This document shows positions 31,615-41,000 of a DNA stretch of 61,394 nt, one piece after another. The notes under the pieces are model-generated. The model was not told the origin of the DNA, searched no databases, and was given only the letters and a program-made list of their open reading frames with translations. Both the position numbers and the translations under genes were made by a program. This DNA is from Prochlorococcus marinus bv. HNLC2 (lineage in GTDB: Bacteria > Cyanobacteriota > Cyanobacteriia > PCC-6307 > Cyanobiaceae), in NCBI GenBank assembly GCA_000218745.1, contig GL947595.1:621038-682431 (forward strand). Reading direction: 5' to 3'. Numbering within the stretch: position 1 is the stretch's first letter; every line of letters starts with the position of its first letter.

Positions 31615-31653
31615 TTAATTTGATGTAGGATAAATTAAATTTATAAAAATCAT

Positions 31654-31911
31654 ATGCAAAAGAAAACGTATGATATTCCACCACAAGAAAGTAAAGAAAA
31701 ATGGTTTAGAAGCCATTTGCTAGGAAGAGAAGTAGAGTTGTGCGAACTTTATAGTTTGCATCCTAATGATTTGGATCTTTTAATGGCAGAGACTGCAGAG
31801 ATAAGAAGTGATATTGATGGTAAAGAAAAGAATATTGGTAAATATAGAACTGCAGGTTATTTTTTAGAGCTAGCAAGAATAATTGAGAAAAGGCAATTAT
31901 CAGATATTTAA
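31654..31911 (+). CDS. Conserved hypothetical protein
   Basis: 85 aa soluble, charged protein starting MQKKTYDIPPQESKEKWFRS. It appears helical, with no recognised motif. Its last 12 bp overlap the end of the GST gene on the opposite strand. Confidence 0.65.
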   Translation: MQKKTYDIPPQESKEKWFRSHLLGREVELCELYSLHPNDLDLLMAETAEIRSDIDGKEKNIGKYRTAGYFLELARIIEKRQLSDI

Positions 31912-32571
31912 TGGAAAATAAGATACTTTTGACGATTGGTTCCATATTTCATATTTATTCATAACATCTTTGTAATTATTATTTGTTTCGAAATAATTAA
32001 GCCACCTAATCATTGAATCATCAAAATGATTATCAATTTTTTGATGCTCACATGCAATTTTAAATTGTCTTACAAATGGCCAAATGCACCAATCTGCGAT
32101 AGTTTCATTTTCTCCTACTAACCAGAAATTTCTTTTAGGATTATCTTTAAGTAAAAAATTCCAGTTTTTAATTATATTTTGAGCTTCATAAAAGTGATAT
32201 TCTTTATCTTTTTCATCAAATCTTGAAGCATATTTAAATCTATCAAGATGAAATTTGAATTCTTGATCATTTTCTCTAATAATATTTAAGATTTCCTCTT
32301 TTAGGTTATTGGGAAAATATTTTTTTAGATCTGATTTTTTAGAATTTGATAATGTCCATAAAATAATATCTAAGCTTTCTTCAATAATTTCTCCATTCTT
32401 AAGAATTAGAAGTGGCACTGTTTTATTTTGTGAGTTTTTGATCAAATCAACAGGTTTATTTTTTAAATCAACTTCTCTTAGTTCTACTTTTACTAATGAT
32501 TCTCTTAATGCCCATCTTGCTCGAATGGCATAAGGACATCTTCTGAAGGAATATAAAATATGTTTGTTCAT
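31900..32571 (-). CDS. Glutathione S-transferase family protein
   Basis: 223 aa. The N-terminal thioredoxin-like domain has a CPYA active-site motif (RRCPYAIRARWALRES), close to glutaredoxin-2-type GSTs. The cis-Pro region is NKTVPLLILKNGEIIEES. A helical C-terminal domain follows from ~residue 80. It could reduce or conjugate with glutathione. Overlaps the 85 aa gene by 12 bp, tail to tail. Confidence 0.85.
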   Translation of the reverse strand: MNKHILYSFRRCPYAIRARWALRESLVKVELREVDLKNKPVDLIKNSQNKTVPLLILKNGEIIEESLDIILWTLSNSKKSDLKKYFPNNLKEEILNIIRENDQEFKFHLDRFKYASRFDEKDKEYHFYEAQNIIKNWNFLLKDNPKRNFWLVGENETIADWCIWPFVRQFKIACEHQKIDNHFDDSMIRWLNYFETNNNYKDVMNKYEIWNQSSKVSYFPLNI

Positions 32572-32646
32572 TTTATGAAAACTATATATTTTTTAGAGAA
32601 TTTTAGTATTATTGAACTAGTAATTAATTTTAATCTTAAATCGCAA

Positions 32647-33183
32647 ATGTCGGGATATGTTTATTTAATAAGAGTCGGGGATCTTTACAGAATAGGTAAA
32701 ACCGACAATCTCGATAAGAAAATAAAAAAATTAAAACCAGATGAATTACTTTCTTCAATACTTACCAAAGAGCCAGAAACTCTTGAAGCAAGATTATTAA
32801 GGAAGTATAAATATCAAAGAATTCCTGAAACTGGTTATTTAAAACTTTCAAAAAGTCAAATATCAGAATGTAAGAGACAATTTGAATTAAAGGGAAATCT
32901 CCCTCATACACTTGATGCTGAAGTTTCAATTACGCTCTTTGCCTCTTTTATTTTTTTTGTATTATCTCTTTTGGTTCTTAATTTTTTAAATATTGGTTTA
33001 TTTAAATCTCTTGCTTATGCCTTTATTTCTGGATCTTTACCAATGATAATATTATTTTTTACAGGAAGTTTTGGAGGTTATTTTGCTGAAGATCTTTCTA
33101 TATTTTCATTAATAACAAATAGATTAAAAGCATTACTTATTGCGATTGCTATGCTTTGCATATCATATTTAATTTTAAGCTAA
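32647..33183 (+). CDS. GIY-YIG-like (Mug113/T5orf172) domain with C-terminal membrane helices
   Basis: 178 aa from the ATG at 32647. The same frame reaches upstream to 32560, but that part overlaps the GST start and has no GIY-YIG features. The N-terminus GYVYLIRVGDLYRIGKT matches the GIY-YIG nuclease-like T5orf172 domain, followed by a helical EARLLRKYKYQRI segment. Residues ~100-178 contain three hydrophobic segments. A membrane-anchored GIY-YIG-like protein is unusual; whether it is a nuclease is unknown. Confidence 0.7.
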   Translation: MSGYVYLIRVGDLYRIGKTDNLDKKIKKLKPDELLSSILTKEPETLEARLLRKYKYQRIPETGYLKLSKSQISECKRQFELKGNLPHTLDAEVSITLFASFIFFVLSLLVLNFLNIGLFKSLAYAFISGSLPMIILFFTGSFGGYFAEDLSIFSLITNRLKALLIAIAMLCISYLILS

Positions 33184-33184
33184 T

Positions 33185-33892
33185 TTAAATTTCTAAGTTA
33201 CAGTTTATAGATAATTCAAATGGAACTGATTGTTTAGGAAGTTTTAAAATCGTTGAGCATAATTCAGCGATATCCTCAGGTTGAGTCATTTCATCTTTTC
33301 TAATTGATTCAACTTTACTCGCCATTTTTGTATTAACCCAACTTGGACAAATAGCCGTCACTCTTATATTTTTATCCCATCCTTTATTCCTCATCGTTTG
33401 GCAGAGACTCATTAAAGCAAACTTTGAGGATGAGTAAGCAGGTAAGTCTCCTTTAGATCTTTTACCGCTCATTGATACTAAAGTGATAATCCTTCCATTA
33501 TTTGATAGACAAAGATTTTTCCAAGATAATCTGCATAATTCCCATACCGAAAGGAAATTTACTTTCATTGTTTTATAGATTTCATCTTTTTCTTTTTTGT
33601 TATATAAAAATGGGACTCTTGAAAAAATGCCTGCACAATTGATTAAGGTATCAAAACTACCAAATTGATTAATAGTATTTGATATCCAATCTTGAGGAGA
33701 ATTATCATCTAAAGCATCATAATAATTAATTAAAATTTGATTTTTTGGCCAAAATTCTGGATCGATTATTGTACCTTTTAAAGCTTCTATATTTCTTACA
33801 CCCAAACTTACTCTATTCCCTTCTGAAAGAAGTTTGTTTGCAATTTTTAAACCTATTCCGCTATTTGCCCCACTAATTAAGATTGTCCTCAT
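33185..33892 (-). CDS. Short-chain dehydrogenase/reductase
   Basis: 235 aa classical SDR. The cofactor loop is SGANSGIGLKIA, the NAG-type motif is INCAGIF and the catalytic YxxxK is YSSSKFA. Substrate unknown. The start lies 46 bp downstream of the lycopene cyclase on the same strand. Confidence 0.88.
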   Translation of the reverse strand: MRTILISGANSGIGLKIANKLLSEGNRVSLGVRNIEALKGTIIDPEFWPKNQILINYYDALDDNSPQDWISNTINQFGSFDTLINCAGIFSRVPFLYNKKEKDEIYKTMKVNFLSVWELCRLSWKNLCLSNNGRIITLVSMSGKRSKGDLPAYSSSKFALMSLCQTMRNKGWDKNIRVTAICPSWVNTKMASKVESIRKDEMTQPEDIAELCSTILKLPKQSVPFELSINCNLEI

Positions 33893-33938
33893 CTATTAAA
33901 TATTTGGAAAGATAATTTTTAAAAGCATCCTTAATTCT

Positions 33939-35179
33939 TTACCTCGCATTATCATTAAGCCCCTTTTTAACACTCCATGGAGCTTTGAGAAACATTATCC
34001 ACATTGCATTAACTATTTCTTTTAAAGATAAAGTATCAGTTAAAAAACCATACCATTGGTTTTTAGGTAATTGAAAGAAGCCTTCAAAAAATTCTCTTAA
34101 TAATTTTTCGTCAAATCGCATTAGCTTTTCTAACCCAAATTGATAAAGTGATTTTTTTCTAATAAGCTCAGTTGGCCAAAGACTTTCCCATCCTTTTTTA
34201 GCTATTAGCATGGTAGGTAGATTTTTGTCTTTCATTGCATCAGATATTGCTTTAGCGACTAATGGCGCTCTTCTTAATACATTTCCAATTAAGTAGCCTG
34301 ATGCAGGATGAACCATAGATGCTGCTCCACCATATCCAAGAATAGGTTGCTTGAAATCTGGAATTGGCATATTCATAGGCAGGAATAAACCAAGTTCTTC
34401 ATGCTGCTTACTAGTTATTTCTATATCTCTGTGAGCTAATCTCTTTTCTAATCTCCCTTTCAAATCATCCATAGTTAAAGGATTAACAAGACCAAGCTGC
34501 GTTTCTTCTAAGAAATATTTACCATCGCCCATATCCATTGCATATAAAAATGTAGGAGGTTCTTTTTTCTGGGTTTCACTTAAATGATCACTTCTATAAT
34601 CCATTAAAACAAATTGATCTTTTTCTAAGGGGGGTTTACTAAAGTTTCCTACAATTCCGTAGCATGTTTGGACTGCGACTTCTTCTGAATTATTCATTTT
34701 AAGAAATATTGGATCATATCCAGTTGCATCAATTACTAATCTTGCAGAATAACTTTCCCATCTTCAGTAGTAACAGTGCTTTTATGTTTCTCAAAATCTA
34801 TTTTATTTGCAAAACCTTGATGCCATTGTATTAGATTATTATTACATTCATTAAGCCAATGAGAGTGTAGCTTTTTTTTATCAAAAAGACCGTAATCTAA
34901 TAAATGTTCTGTAGGCTTGTTCTCAAAATCATGAGCTTTTGTGGAACCATTTCCAAAAAAACTTACTGTATTTTTCCATCTATACTCCAATAAATTATCT
35001 AGACCTAATTGATCTACTTCGTTACCCCAAATACCATAGGTATTAGGCCAGGGTTCGTTTGGCCCGTTAGGAGAAAGTACATCAACTTTGAGCTTCTCTT
35101 TACCTAACGCTGAAGCAATTGCCATTCCAGCTGGACCAGCCCCTAAAACAAGTACATCTGGGAATCCTTTGTCAGTCAT
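33939..35179 (-). CDS. crtL: Lycopene cyclase (CrtL family, beta or epsilon), frameshifted as read
   Basis: FAD-dependent cyclase that makes the end rings of carotenoids such as beta- or alpha-carotene. The dinucleotide-binding start is VLVLGAGPAGMAIASALG, followed by PWPNTYGIWGNEVDQLGL. Later motifs are YGGAASMVHPASGYLIG and a helical C-terminus. The frame is interrupted near 34749-34754. Adding one T to the coding strand (GTTAT to GTTTAT) restores GKVYSARLVIDATGYDP and a 413 aa protein. Sequence alone does not settle beta versus epsilon. From my memory of gene order in strain MED4, near pcbA, I lean to epsilon (crtL-e). Confidence 0.85.
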
Positions 35180-35392
35180 TTAGATGAGAAATTCAAGGTA
35201 GTTGTAAAATACTAAATTAAATCTAATGGCCTTAGTAAATAAGACTATATTTAAGGATTTTATACTAATAAAAAAATCTAAATATATGTGCTCACAGTCT
35301 GTTTGTTTTAACAATAATTTATATCATTACAAATATTGAATAACCTTTTATATAATTTTGAACTATAAATTATTAATTTATTTTGTTATTTA

Positions 35393-36418
35393 ATGATTAA
35401 AGATTCCTTGATGTTTAATGATAATGGAAAAAATATTCTTATCACAGGTGCCTCCTCTGGGATAGGATTTTATGCTCTTGTTAATTTACTCAAAAAAGAA
35501 AATCATTTGTTTATCCCTGTAAGATCATTCTCAAGAGGTCAGGATTTGAAATTAAAACTTAGAAATTTTTTTAACGATGAGTACTTAAATAAATTTTTAA
35601 ATCTCATATATGATACTGATTTTTCAGATTTAAATAATATTAACAAAATAAGAGAATTTATTATTGAAAAAAAAAAGACAATAGATGTTTTAATTCTTAA
35701 TGCGGGTATGCAATACACAGGTGGATTATATCCTAAGGTTTCTAAGCAAGGAATAGAATTAACTTTTGCAATAAATCATTTAGCTCATTTTTATTTAACA
35801 AATATATTAATTCCTTTAATAAATAGTTCATTGGAATCAAGAATTATTATTACTTCCTCAGATGTTCATAATCCAAAAAGTTCGGGAGGTAATATAGGAC
35901 AAAAAGCTGGGCTAAATGAGTTAATTAATTTTAAAGATGAAATACAAGTACCTTTTAAAAACTTTAGTGCTGATAAATCTTATAAAAACAGTAAATTATG
36001 TAATATACTTTTCGCAAAAGAATTATCAAAAAGATTAAGCTTTAAGAAAAAGAATATCTCAGTTTTATCTTGGGCTCCAGGTCTTGTCATACCAGATAAT
36101 GAATTAGGATTCTTCCGTTATAGTCAACCATTTAATAAGTTAGGTTATTTTATTTTTTCTAATTCGGCTAAAAACATATTGGGTATATCAGAGGATATAA
36201 ATAATGCTGGAAATATTTTGGGTGATTTAGCCTTAGATAAAAAGTATAATGATTCTTTATATACCCATTTAAGTAATAAATTAATTTCTTTTAAAAAACA
36301 CAAACTAATTGAGTGCGGAACTAGTATGGAATCTAATAATACTGAATTGTCCAAAAAACTTTGGAAATTAAGTGAAGAATTATGTACTTCATTTAGACTG
36401 AGATTGTTCGATTTGTAA
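35393..36418 (+). CDS. Protochlorophyllide reductase-like SDR
   Basis: 341 aa SDR. The NADP loop is ITGASSGIGFYAL, the NAG motif is LILNAGMQYTGG and the catalytic motif is YKNSKL. Length and the NHLAHFYLTNILIPLI stretch resemble light-dependent protochlorophyllide oxidoreductase and retinol-dehydrogenase-like SDRs. It lacks obvious POR-specific Cys residues in the central loop, so I regard it as a paralogue of uncertain substrate. Its 3' end overlaps mscS by 30 bp, tail to tail. Confidence 0.75.
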   Translation: MIKDSLMFNDNGKNILITGASSGIGFYALVNLLKKENHLFIPVRSFSRGQDLKLKLRNFFNDEYLNKFLNLIYDTDFSDLNNINKIREFIIEKKKTIDVLILNAGMQYTGGLYPKVSKQGIELTFAINHLAHFYLTNILIPLINSSLESRIIITSSDVHNPKSSGGNIGQKAGLNELINFKDEIQVPFKNFSADKSYKNSKLCNILFAKELSKRLSFKKKNISVLSWAPGLVIPDNELGFFRYSQPFNKLGYFIFSNSAKNILGISEDINNAGNILGDLALDKKYNDSLYTHLSNKLISFKKHKLIECGTSMESNNTELSKKLWKLSEELCTSFRLRLFDL

Positions 36419-37420
36419 TGTTTGAGTTGGGAATGCAAAATCAATATTATTAATTTTAAATTCTTCCATAATTCTCAAATTTATATATTGTTGTGCCTCC
36501 ATAGCAGCAATGTAGTCATTTGTAGGAATATAGTAAACGAGTTCAAAATTAAGACTAAAATCTCCAAAATCTGTAAAATGACATCGATCAAAAGATGCAT
36601 TTTTAGTATTTTCAACAATAGTTTGAATTATTAAGGGTATTTTTTTCATGGTTTCAGGTTTTGTTTCATATATAACTCCTAACTTATGTACAAGTCTTCT
36701 TTTTTCCATTTGTGCATAATTAGAGATTATTCCATTTGTTAATGAGCTATTACTAATTACAATAATCTCACCGTTTATACTTCTTATCCTTGAAGACCTA
36801 ACTCCTACTCTCTCTACCTTTCCAAGAATTTCACCTGCTTTGATAAATTCTCCCTTCTGAAATGGTTTATCTAGAAGGATTGTTATGTATTCAAAGAATT
36901 CTTGCACTGGATCTTTCAAAGCTAGTCCTGCTCCAATTCCCCCTGCACTAAGTAATGCCCATATTGCAGTCATTTGAACTCCAATATTCTGTAAATAAAA
37001 AATTGATCCTAAAGTCCATGTGAATGCTTTTATAAGTGGAGTTAATGAAGAGACCATAGAGATGATCGAGGCATCAGTAAGCTTTCTTGTCGATTCTAGA
37101 AGTGAACGTATTAAAATTTTATTAATTAATTTTATGAGAATTATCACAATCAGTAATTTATCAATATTTAATAAAACCGATATAAAAGTAATTTGATTTT
37201 CAAAATAATAATCAATTGTAAAATAAATAGTAAGAAGAAATCCAATTGGTTTGATAACATTAGTTATTGAATCAAATAAAAAATCATCAAAATTTGTTTT
37301 TGTTCTTTTTGAGATTCTTTTAAAAAATAACTTTGTTATTTTTTCAATTAAGATTGAAGCTAATGAGCCAATCAAGAATATAAGAAAGCCGTAAAGAATA
37401 TTTTCTGGAAATATTTTCAT
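36389..37420 (-). CDS. Small-conductance mechanosensitive channel (MscS family)
   Basis: 343 aa. Four or five hydrophobic segments fill the N-terminal half. The pore-lining helix is Gly/Ala rich (IWALLSAGGIGAGLALKDPV), followed by the beta domain FILGKVERVGVRSS-type segment. It releases solutes after sudden osmotic drop. Ends in an overlap with the POR-like gene. Confidence 0.88.
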   Translation of the reverse strand: MKIFPENILYGFLIFLIGSLASILIEKITKLFFKRISKRTKTNFDDFLFDSITNVIKPIGFLLTIYFTIDYYFENQITFISVLLNIDKLLIVIILIKLINKILIRSLLESTRKLTDASIISMVSSLTPLIKAFTWTLGSIFYLQNIGVQMTAIWALLSAGGIGAGLALKDPVQEFFEYITILLDKPFQKGEFIKAGEILGKVERVGVRSSRIRSINGEIIVISNSSLTNGIISNYAQMEKRRLVHKLGVIYETKPETMKKIPLIIQTIVENTKNASFDRCHFTDFGDFSLNFELVYYIPTNDYIAAMEAQQYINLRIMEEFKINNIDFAFPTQTLQIEQSQSK

Positions 37421-37471
37421 ATAAAAAAAATTGTTATTTAAATTTTAAAATATCTCTAATTAACAAACCAG

Positions 37472-38035
37472 TTATTTATATTTTTTATTTTTAATTAAAT
37501 TACTTATTAATTTGAATTCTTTTCTTGAGGATGTTTCACATAATTCAAAAATAATTGATTCAGTGGTAGTTATCGTAGCTCCTTTCGATCTCATCCTATC
37601 TAAAGAAATATTATGGTCATTTATATTTCTACTTCCAATGGCATCAGCGATTACAAAAACTTGATAACCTTCTTGCAGAAAATCTAAAACACTTTGCTGT
37701 ATACATATATGGGATTCAAAACCACAAATTATTAGATTTTTAATATTTTTTGTAGGAAGTGAATGGATTATATTATTTTCAAAAGCAATACTAAATCTCA
37801 TCTTTTCAATCTTTATAAATTCTTTATTAGGGGAAAGATTTTTCAAGGTTTGTCCTAACTTTATGGGATTTTGTTCTGATAAAAAAATATTTTCTCTCAA
37901 TATTTCATAAGATCTCAATAATAATTCAATATTACTTACTATGATTTCGTGATTTTTAATTGGATTTATTATCTTCTGTTGCACATCAATTAAAATTAAA
38001 GCGAATTCTTCTTTATTGTTGTTGGATGTTTTCAC
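37472..38035 (-). CDS. Isochorismatase-family hydrolase
   Basis: 187 aa cysteine hydrolase. The catalytic Asp is in LILIDVQQKI, and the nucleophilic Cys in GFESHICIQQSVLDFLQEG. The YcaC-like arrangement suggests an amidase/hydrolase of unknown substrate rather than a true isochorismatase. It is divergent from fur. Confidence 0.85.
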   Translation of the reverse strand: MKTSNNNKEEFALILIDVQQKIINPIKNHEIIVSNIELLLRSYEILRENIFLSEQNPIKLGQTLKNLSPNKEFIKIEKMRFSIAFENNIIHSLPTKNIKNLIICGFESHICIQQSVLDFLQEGYQVFVIADAIGSRNINDHNISLDRMRSKGATITTTESIIFELCETSSRKEFKLISNLIKNKKYK

Positions 38036-38109
38036 TATTATTTCTAGATAAATAATTTAGTTGAGATATAAAAGAATTTTTTTAATGATTTGTAGTTAAA
38101 ATTTTTTAA

Positions 38110-38125
38110 TATAATAACTTGTTAT
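38110..38125 (+). promoter_or_regulatory. Candidate fur promoter with overlapping inverted repeat
   Basis: A TATAAT at 38110-38115 overlaps the interrupted palindrome ATAACTTGTTAT at 38114-38125. Together they lie ~45-60 bp before the fur start. An operator over the -10 would fit autoregulation, but the repeat does not match the classical Fur box closely. Confidence 0.3.
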
Positions 38126-38170
38126 AGTCTCATCTAGAGTTATTATTGAGAAAGTTTAATTAATAATAAA

Positions 38171-38623
38171 TTGACTGTAAACTCTAAATATTTGGTTATT
38201 AGAAATCCATTAGGATCAGGTTTACATCAAGAAGGTAAGAGATTAACAAAGCAAAGATTAAAAGTCTTGAATTTATTTGAAAATATTGGTCCTGGTAATC
38301 ATCTTAGCGCCGAAGAGGTTCATGGGAAATTGATAGCCTCAAACTCAAAAGTATCATTGGCAACAATTTACAGAACACTTAGATTACTTGTAGAAATGGG
38401 ACTTTTAAATGAAAGAGAGTTACGTGAAGGAGGCCATAGATATGAATTATTAAGTAATGATTTTCCTGATCATCATCATTTGATATGTATACGTTGTGGA
38501 AGAACAGAAGAATTTGAAAGCCATAAAGTTATTGAGGAGGGAGCTATTGCTGCCAAATCTCTTGGTTTTAAGTTAATTGAATCATCTTTAAATGTTAAAG
38601 CAATATGTCCAAATTGCCTTTAA
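38171..38623 (+). CDS. fur: Fur-family metal-responsive repressor
   Basis: 150 aa, TTG start. The winged helix spans LTKQRLKVLNLFENIGPGNH to SLATIYRTLRLLVEMGLL. The metal-binding part has DHHHLICIRCGRTEEFE and a C-terminal CPNC pair. It is probably Fur (iron), but Zur cannot be excluded from sequence. Its end is 4 bp from the end of arsS, tail to tail. Confidence 0.88.
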   Translation: MTVNSKYLVIRNPLGSGLHQEGKRLTKQRLKVLNLFENIGPGNHLSAEEVHGKLIASNSKVSLATIYRTLRLLVEMGLLNERELREGGHRYELLSNDFPDHHHLICIRCGRTEEFESHKVIEEGAIAAKSLGFKLIESSLNVKAICPNCL

Positions 38624-38627
38624 TAAA

Positions 38628-39560
38628 TCAACTCAAGCTTCCTCCGCAACTTGATCCAGAACCTGCAGTACATGCGAAGCAATGATTATTTGCAGCAATA
38701 TCATAATCAAATGGTGATGAATAATTTACAAGGTCAAACAATGTCTTTGGCCCCTTTCCACTCTTTAATTTTATTTGTTGATTAAAGTCGCAATCATAAA
38801 TACTACCTTGCCAATCAACACTTAATGTTTTTTTGCACATTAGATTTTTTAAATTATTATGATTGAAATTATTTCTTAGTAAGTCATAATAATTTTCTAA
38901 TTGATTTGTTCTTCTAAGAAAATCAGCATATCTATTAATAGGCATATTAGTAATTGTAAATAGCTTATTAAAAGTTATTTTGTATTTATCGTAAAGAATT
39001 TTTTTATAGTCATTTTCTAATTTATCTTGTGGAGGAGGAAGAATAGGATTTATAGGATTGTATACTAAATTTAATTGCAGTTCATTTTTCTTCTTCCCAT
39101 ATCCAAGTTGGTTTAATATTTTTATAGCATTAATACTTTTATCAAAAACTCCAAAACCTCTTTGCTTCTCAACATTATCTTTTTCGTAGCATGGTAGTGA
39201 AGCTGTTATCGTAATATTATTTTTTGCAAGAAAGTAAGGTAAATCTTCGTATCCTTTTTCAAAAAAAATAGTTAAATTGCACCTGTCAATTATATCTACT
39301 TTCTCATCCCTTAAGCTTAAAATTAAATTTTTAAATTGAGGATGAAGTTCCGGAGCTCCTCCAGTAATATCAAGGGTTTTAATTTTAAATTTAGATATAA
39401 TTTTAGGGATTAATTTAATGATTTCATCAGACATCATTTCAGTTCTATATGGGCTAGAATTTACATGGCAATGTTTACAAGCTTGGTTACATTTATATCC
39501 AATATTAATCTGTAAAATATCTATATTTTCTTTTCTTATATGAGGAAAATTTGATTTCAT
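38628..39560 (-). CDS. arsS: Arsenosugar biosynthesis radical SAM protein ArsS
   Basis: 310 aa from the ATG at 39560 (in-frame upstream codons to 39608 are open but not family-like). The radical-SAM cluster motif is CNQACKHCHVN, followed by LDITGGAPELHP. The C-terminal DUF3641-type region ends in CFACTAGSGSSCGGSLS with several Cys. ArsS transfers the 5'-deoxyadenosyl group to dimethylated arsenic, an arsenosugar step. An arsM partner is not in this window. stpA is 76 bp upstream on the same strand. Confidence 0.9.
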   Translation of the reverse strand: MKSNFPHIRKENIDILQINIGYKCNQACKHCHVNSSPYRTEMMSDEIIKLIPKIISKFKIKTLDITGGAPELHPQFKNLILSLRDEKVDIIDRCNLTIFFEKGYEDLPYFLAKNNITITASLPCYEKDNVEKQRGFGVFDKSINAIKILNQLGYGKKKNELQLNLVYNPINPILPPPQDKLENDYKKILYDKYKITFNKLFTITNMPINRYADFLRRTNQLENYYDLLRNNFNHNNLKNLMCKKTLSVDWQGSIYDCDFNQQIKLKSGKGPKTLFDLVNYSSPFDYDIAANNHCFACTAGSGSSCGGSLS

Positions 39561-39636
39561 GAATTTTCTATATATCTTAAAAATGTCAACAAAAAACAAA
39601 TAAGTCAATTTATTTTTATTTTTTATTCTTTATTCT

Positions 39637-40847
39637 TTATTCTATAAGATATCTTTGATTTGCAATTTCCATAAACCATTTAATATACTCTTTAGGACCA
39701 TTTTGAAAAATAAAATCTAATTTAAGATAATCTTCTTTATCAGTTATTCCTTCTAGGCCAGTTTTTTTTGTTGAGGGTCTAAAGACTTCACCCGAACTAC
39801 TATCAACAAAAATGATTAAATTTTTATTATTATATTCTTTACCTAGAGATTGTATTAATTCTAAAAATGATCTATCGCTACCCCCTCTAGAATAAAATTT
39901 TTCTTCACTATTTTTTTGTGAAGTAATAGTATCTCCAATACCAATTATTAAAGGCATATCTTTTTTTTGTATATACTTTTTGCAAAAAGCTACTTTATCC
40001 TTCAAGTTTTTGGTGAATCTCTAAAATTAAAATTTTGTCCAAAAGGTTTTGTACCCGTTTTATTGCCAATAAAATTGTTTAGTAAAACAAGTACCCCAGA
40101 ATCTTTAACAGCACCTTTTAAGAGAAATTGAATGTCAGTTGTACCTATATCATTTTGAGTTGAATATTTTATTATTTCCTTCTCGTTAATTTTGCCTAAA
40201 TTTGGTGATATATGTAAAAAGAAGGAATTTGAAAGATTCTCATACTCACAAATATTTATAATTTCATTCATCATATTATGTAACTCTTTTTGAATAATTA
40301 CTCTTTTCTCCCAATTATTACCAACTATTTCAAAAAGACTATTAAAATTTATTGTTGGTGAGAATTTGGTTTTACAAATTGAAATTGAGGCATGATAATC
40401 AATTGTTTTTTGTTCCATATAAGGGAAAAGTCTTTTTATAATATTTTCAAATCTTGGTTTAATTAATAAAGGAACTTTTGATAAAAAATCTAATTCTTTT
40501 TGCGAAATACCTTCAAAACTTATATTGCCTTTATTATCTTGAAATTCGACACCGCATGCAGCTAAACCTTGAAGATAAAGACCTTTCTTTTTTGGCTCAA
40601 TTGTACTATTTAAACTTCTTTCTATTATTCTGTTAACACCTCTTTCTCCCTCGTGTTCTCCACATGTAAGAACACAAAATTCATTTTTGAATAGTTTTGC
40701 AGCCAATATATAATCTTTGTTTAACTTTCTCGTCATAGGATCTTTTACAAGTGGGATGCATACTCCATCTAAGTCTTGTATTAATAGAATATTTTCATTC
40801 TCCAATATCTTTTTATTTAAAAATAATTTACTAGTTTTGATTCTCAT
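39637..40847 (-). CDS. stpA: Glucosylglycerol-3-phosphatase family protein (StpA), frameshifted as read
   Basis: HAD-like phosphatase that removes phosphate from glucosylglycerol-phosphate in salt-tolerant cyanobacteria. The nucleophile motif is LIQDLDGVC (Asp25, Asp27). The first 281 residues end SPKT* at 40002. The remaining 122 continue in another frame from a TTG at 40005. Adding one A to the A run restores SPKNLKDKVAFC and a 403 aa protein, the normal family size. The C-terminal half has IIGIGDTITSQ and GGSDRSFLELIQ. No glucosylglycerol-phosphate synthase gene is here, so the substrate may differ. Confidence 0.8.
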
Positions 40848-41000
40848 TAATATTTTCCATTAATTATCTTCAATGAATTTATTATCTAAAGATATATATA
40901 GTTATTTATAGATTATAACAATTTACATAATTAAGAATTGAATTAATATTAAAAGAGTAATGATATTAAAAATAAATATCCCTAAAAATATTGGAATGTT

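Noticed and set aside
32560-32646. N-terminal extension of the GIY-YIG-like protein
   Set aside because: Overlaps the divergent GST start and the ATG at 32647 begins right at the domain.
38110-38160. Classical Fur box upstream of fur
   Set aside because: The inverted repeat is only 5+5 bases and does not match the 19-bp consensus; kept only as a weak operator candidate.
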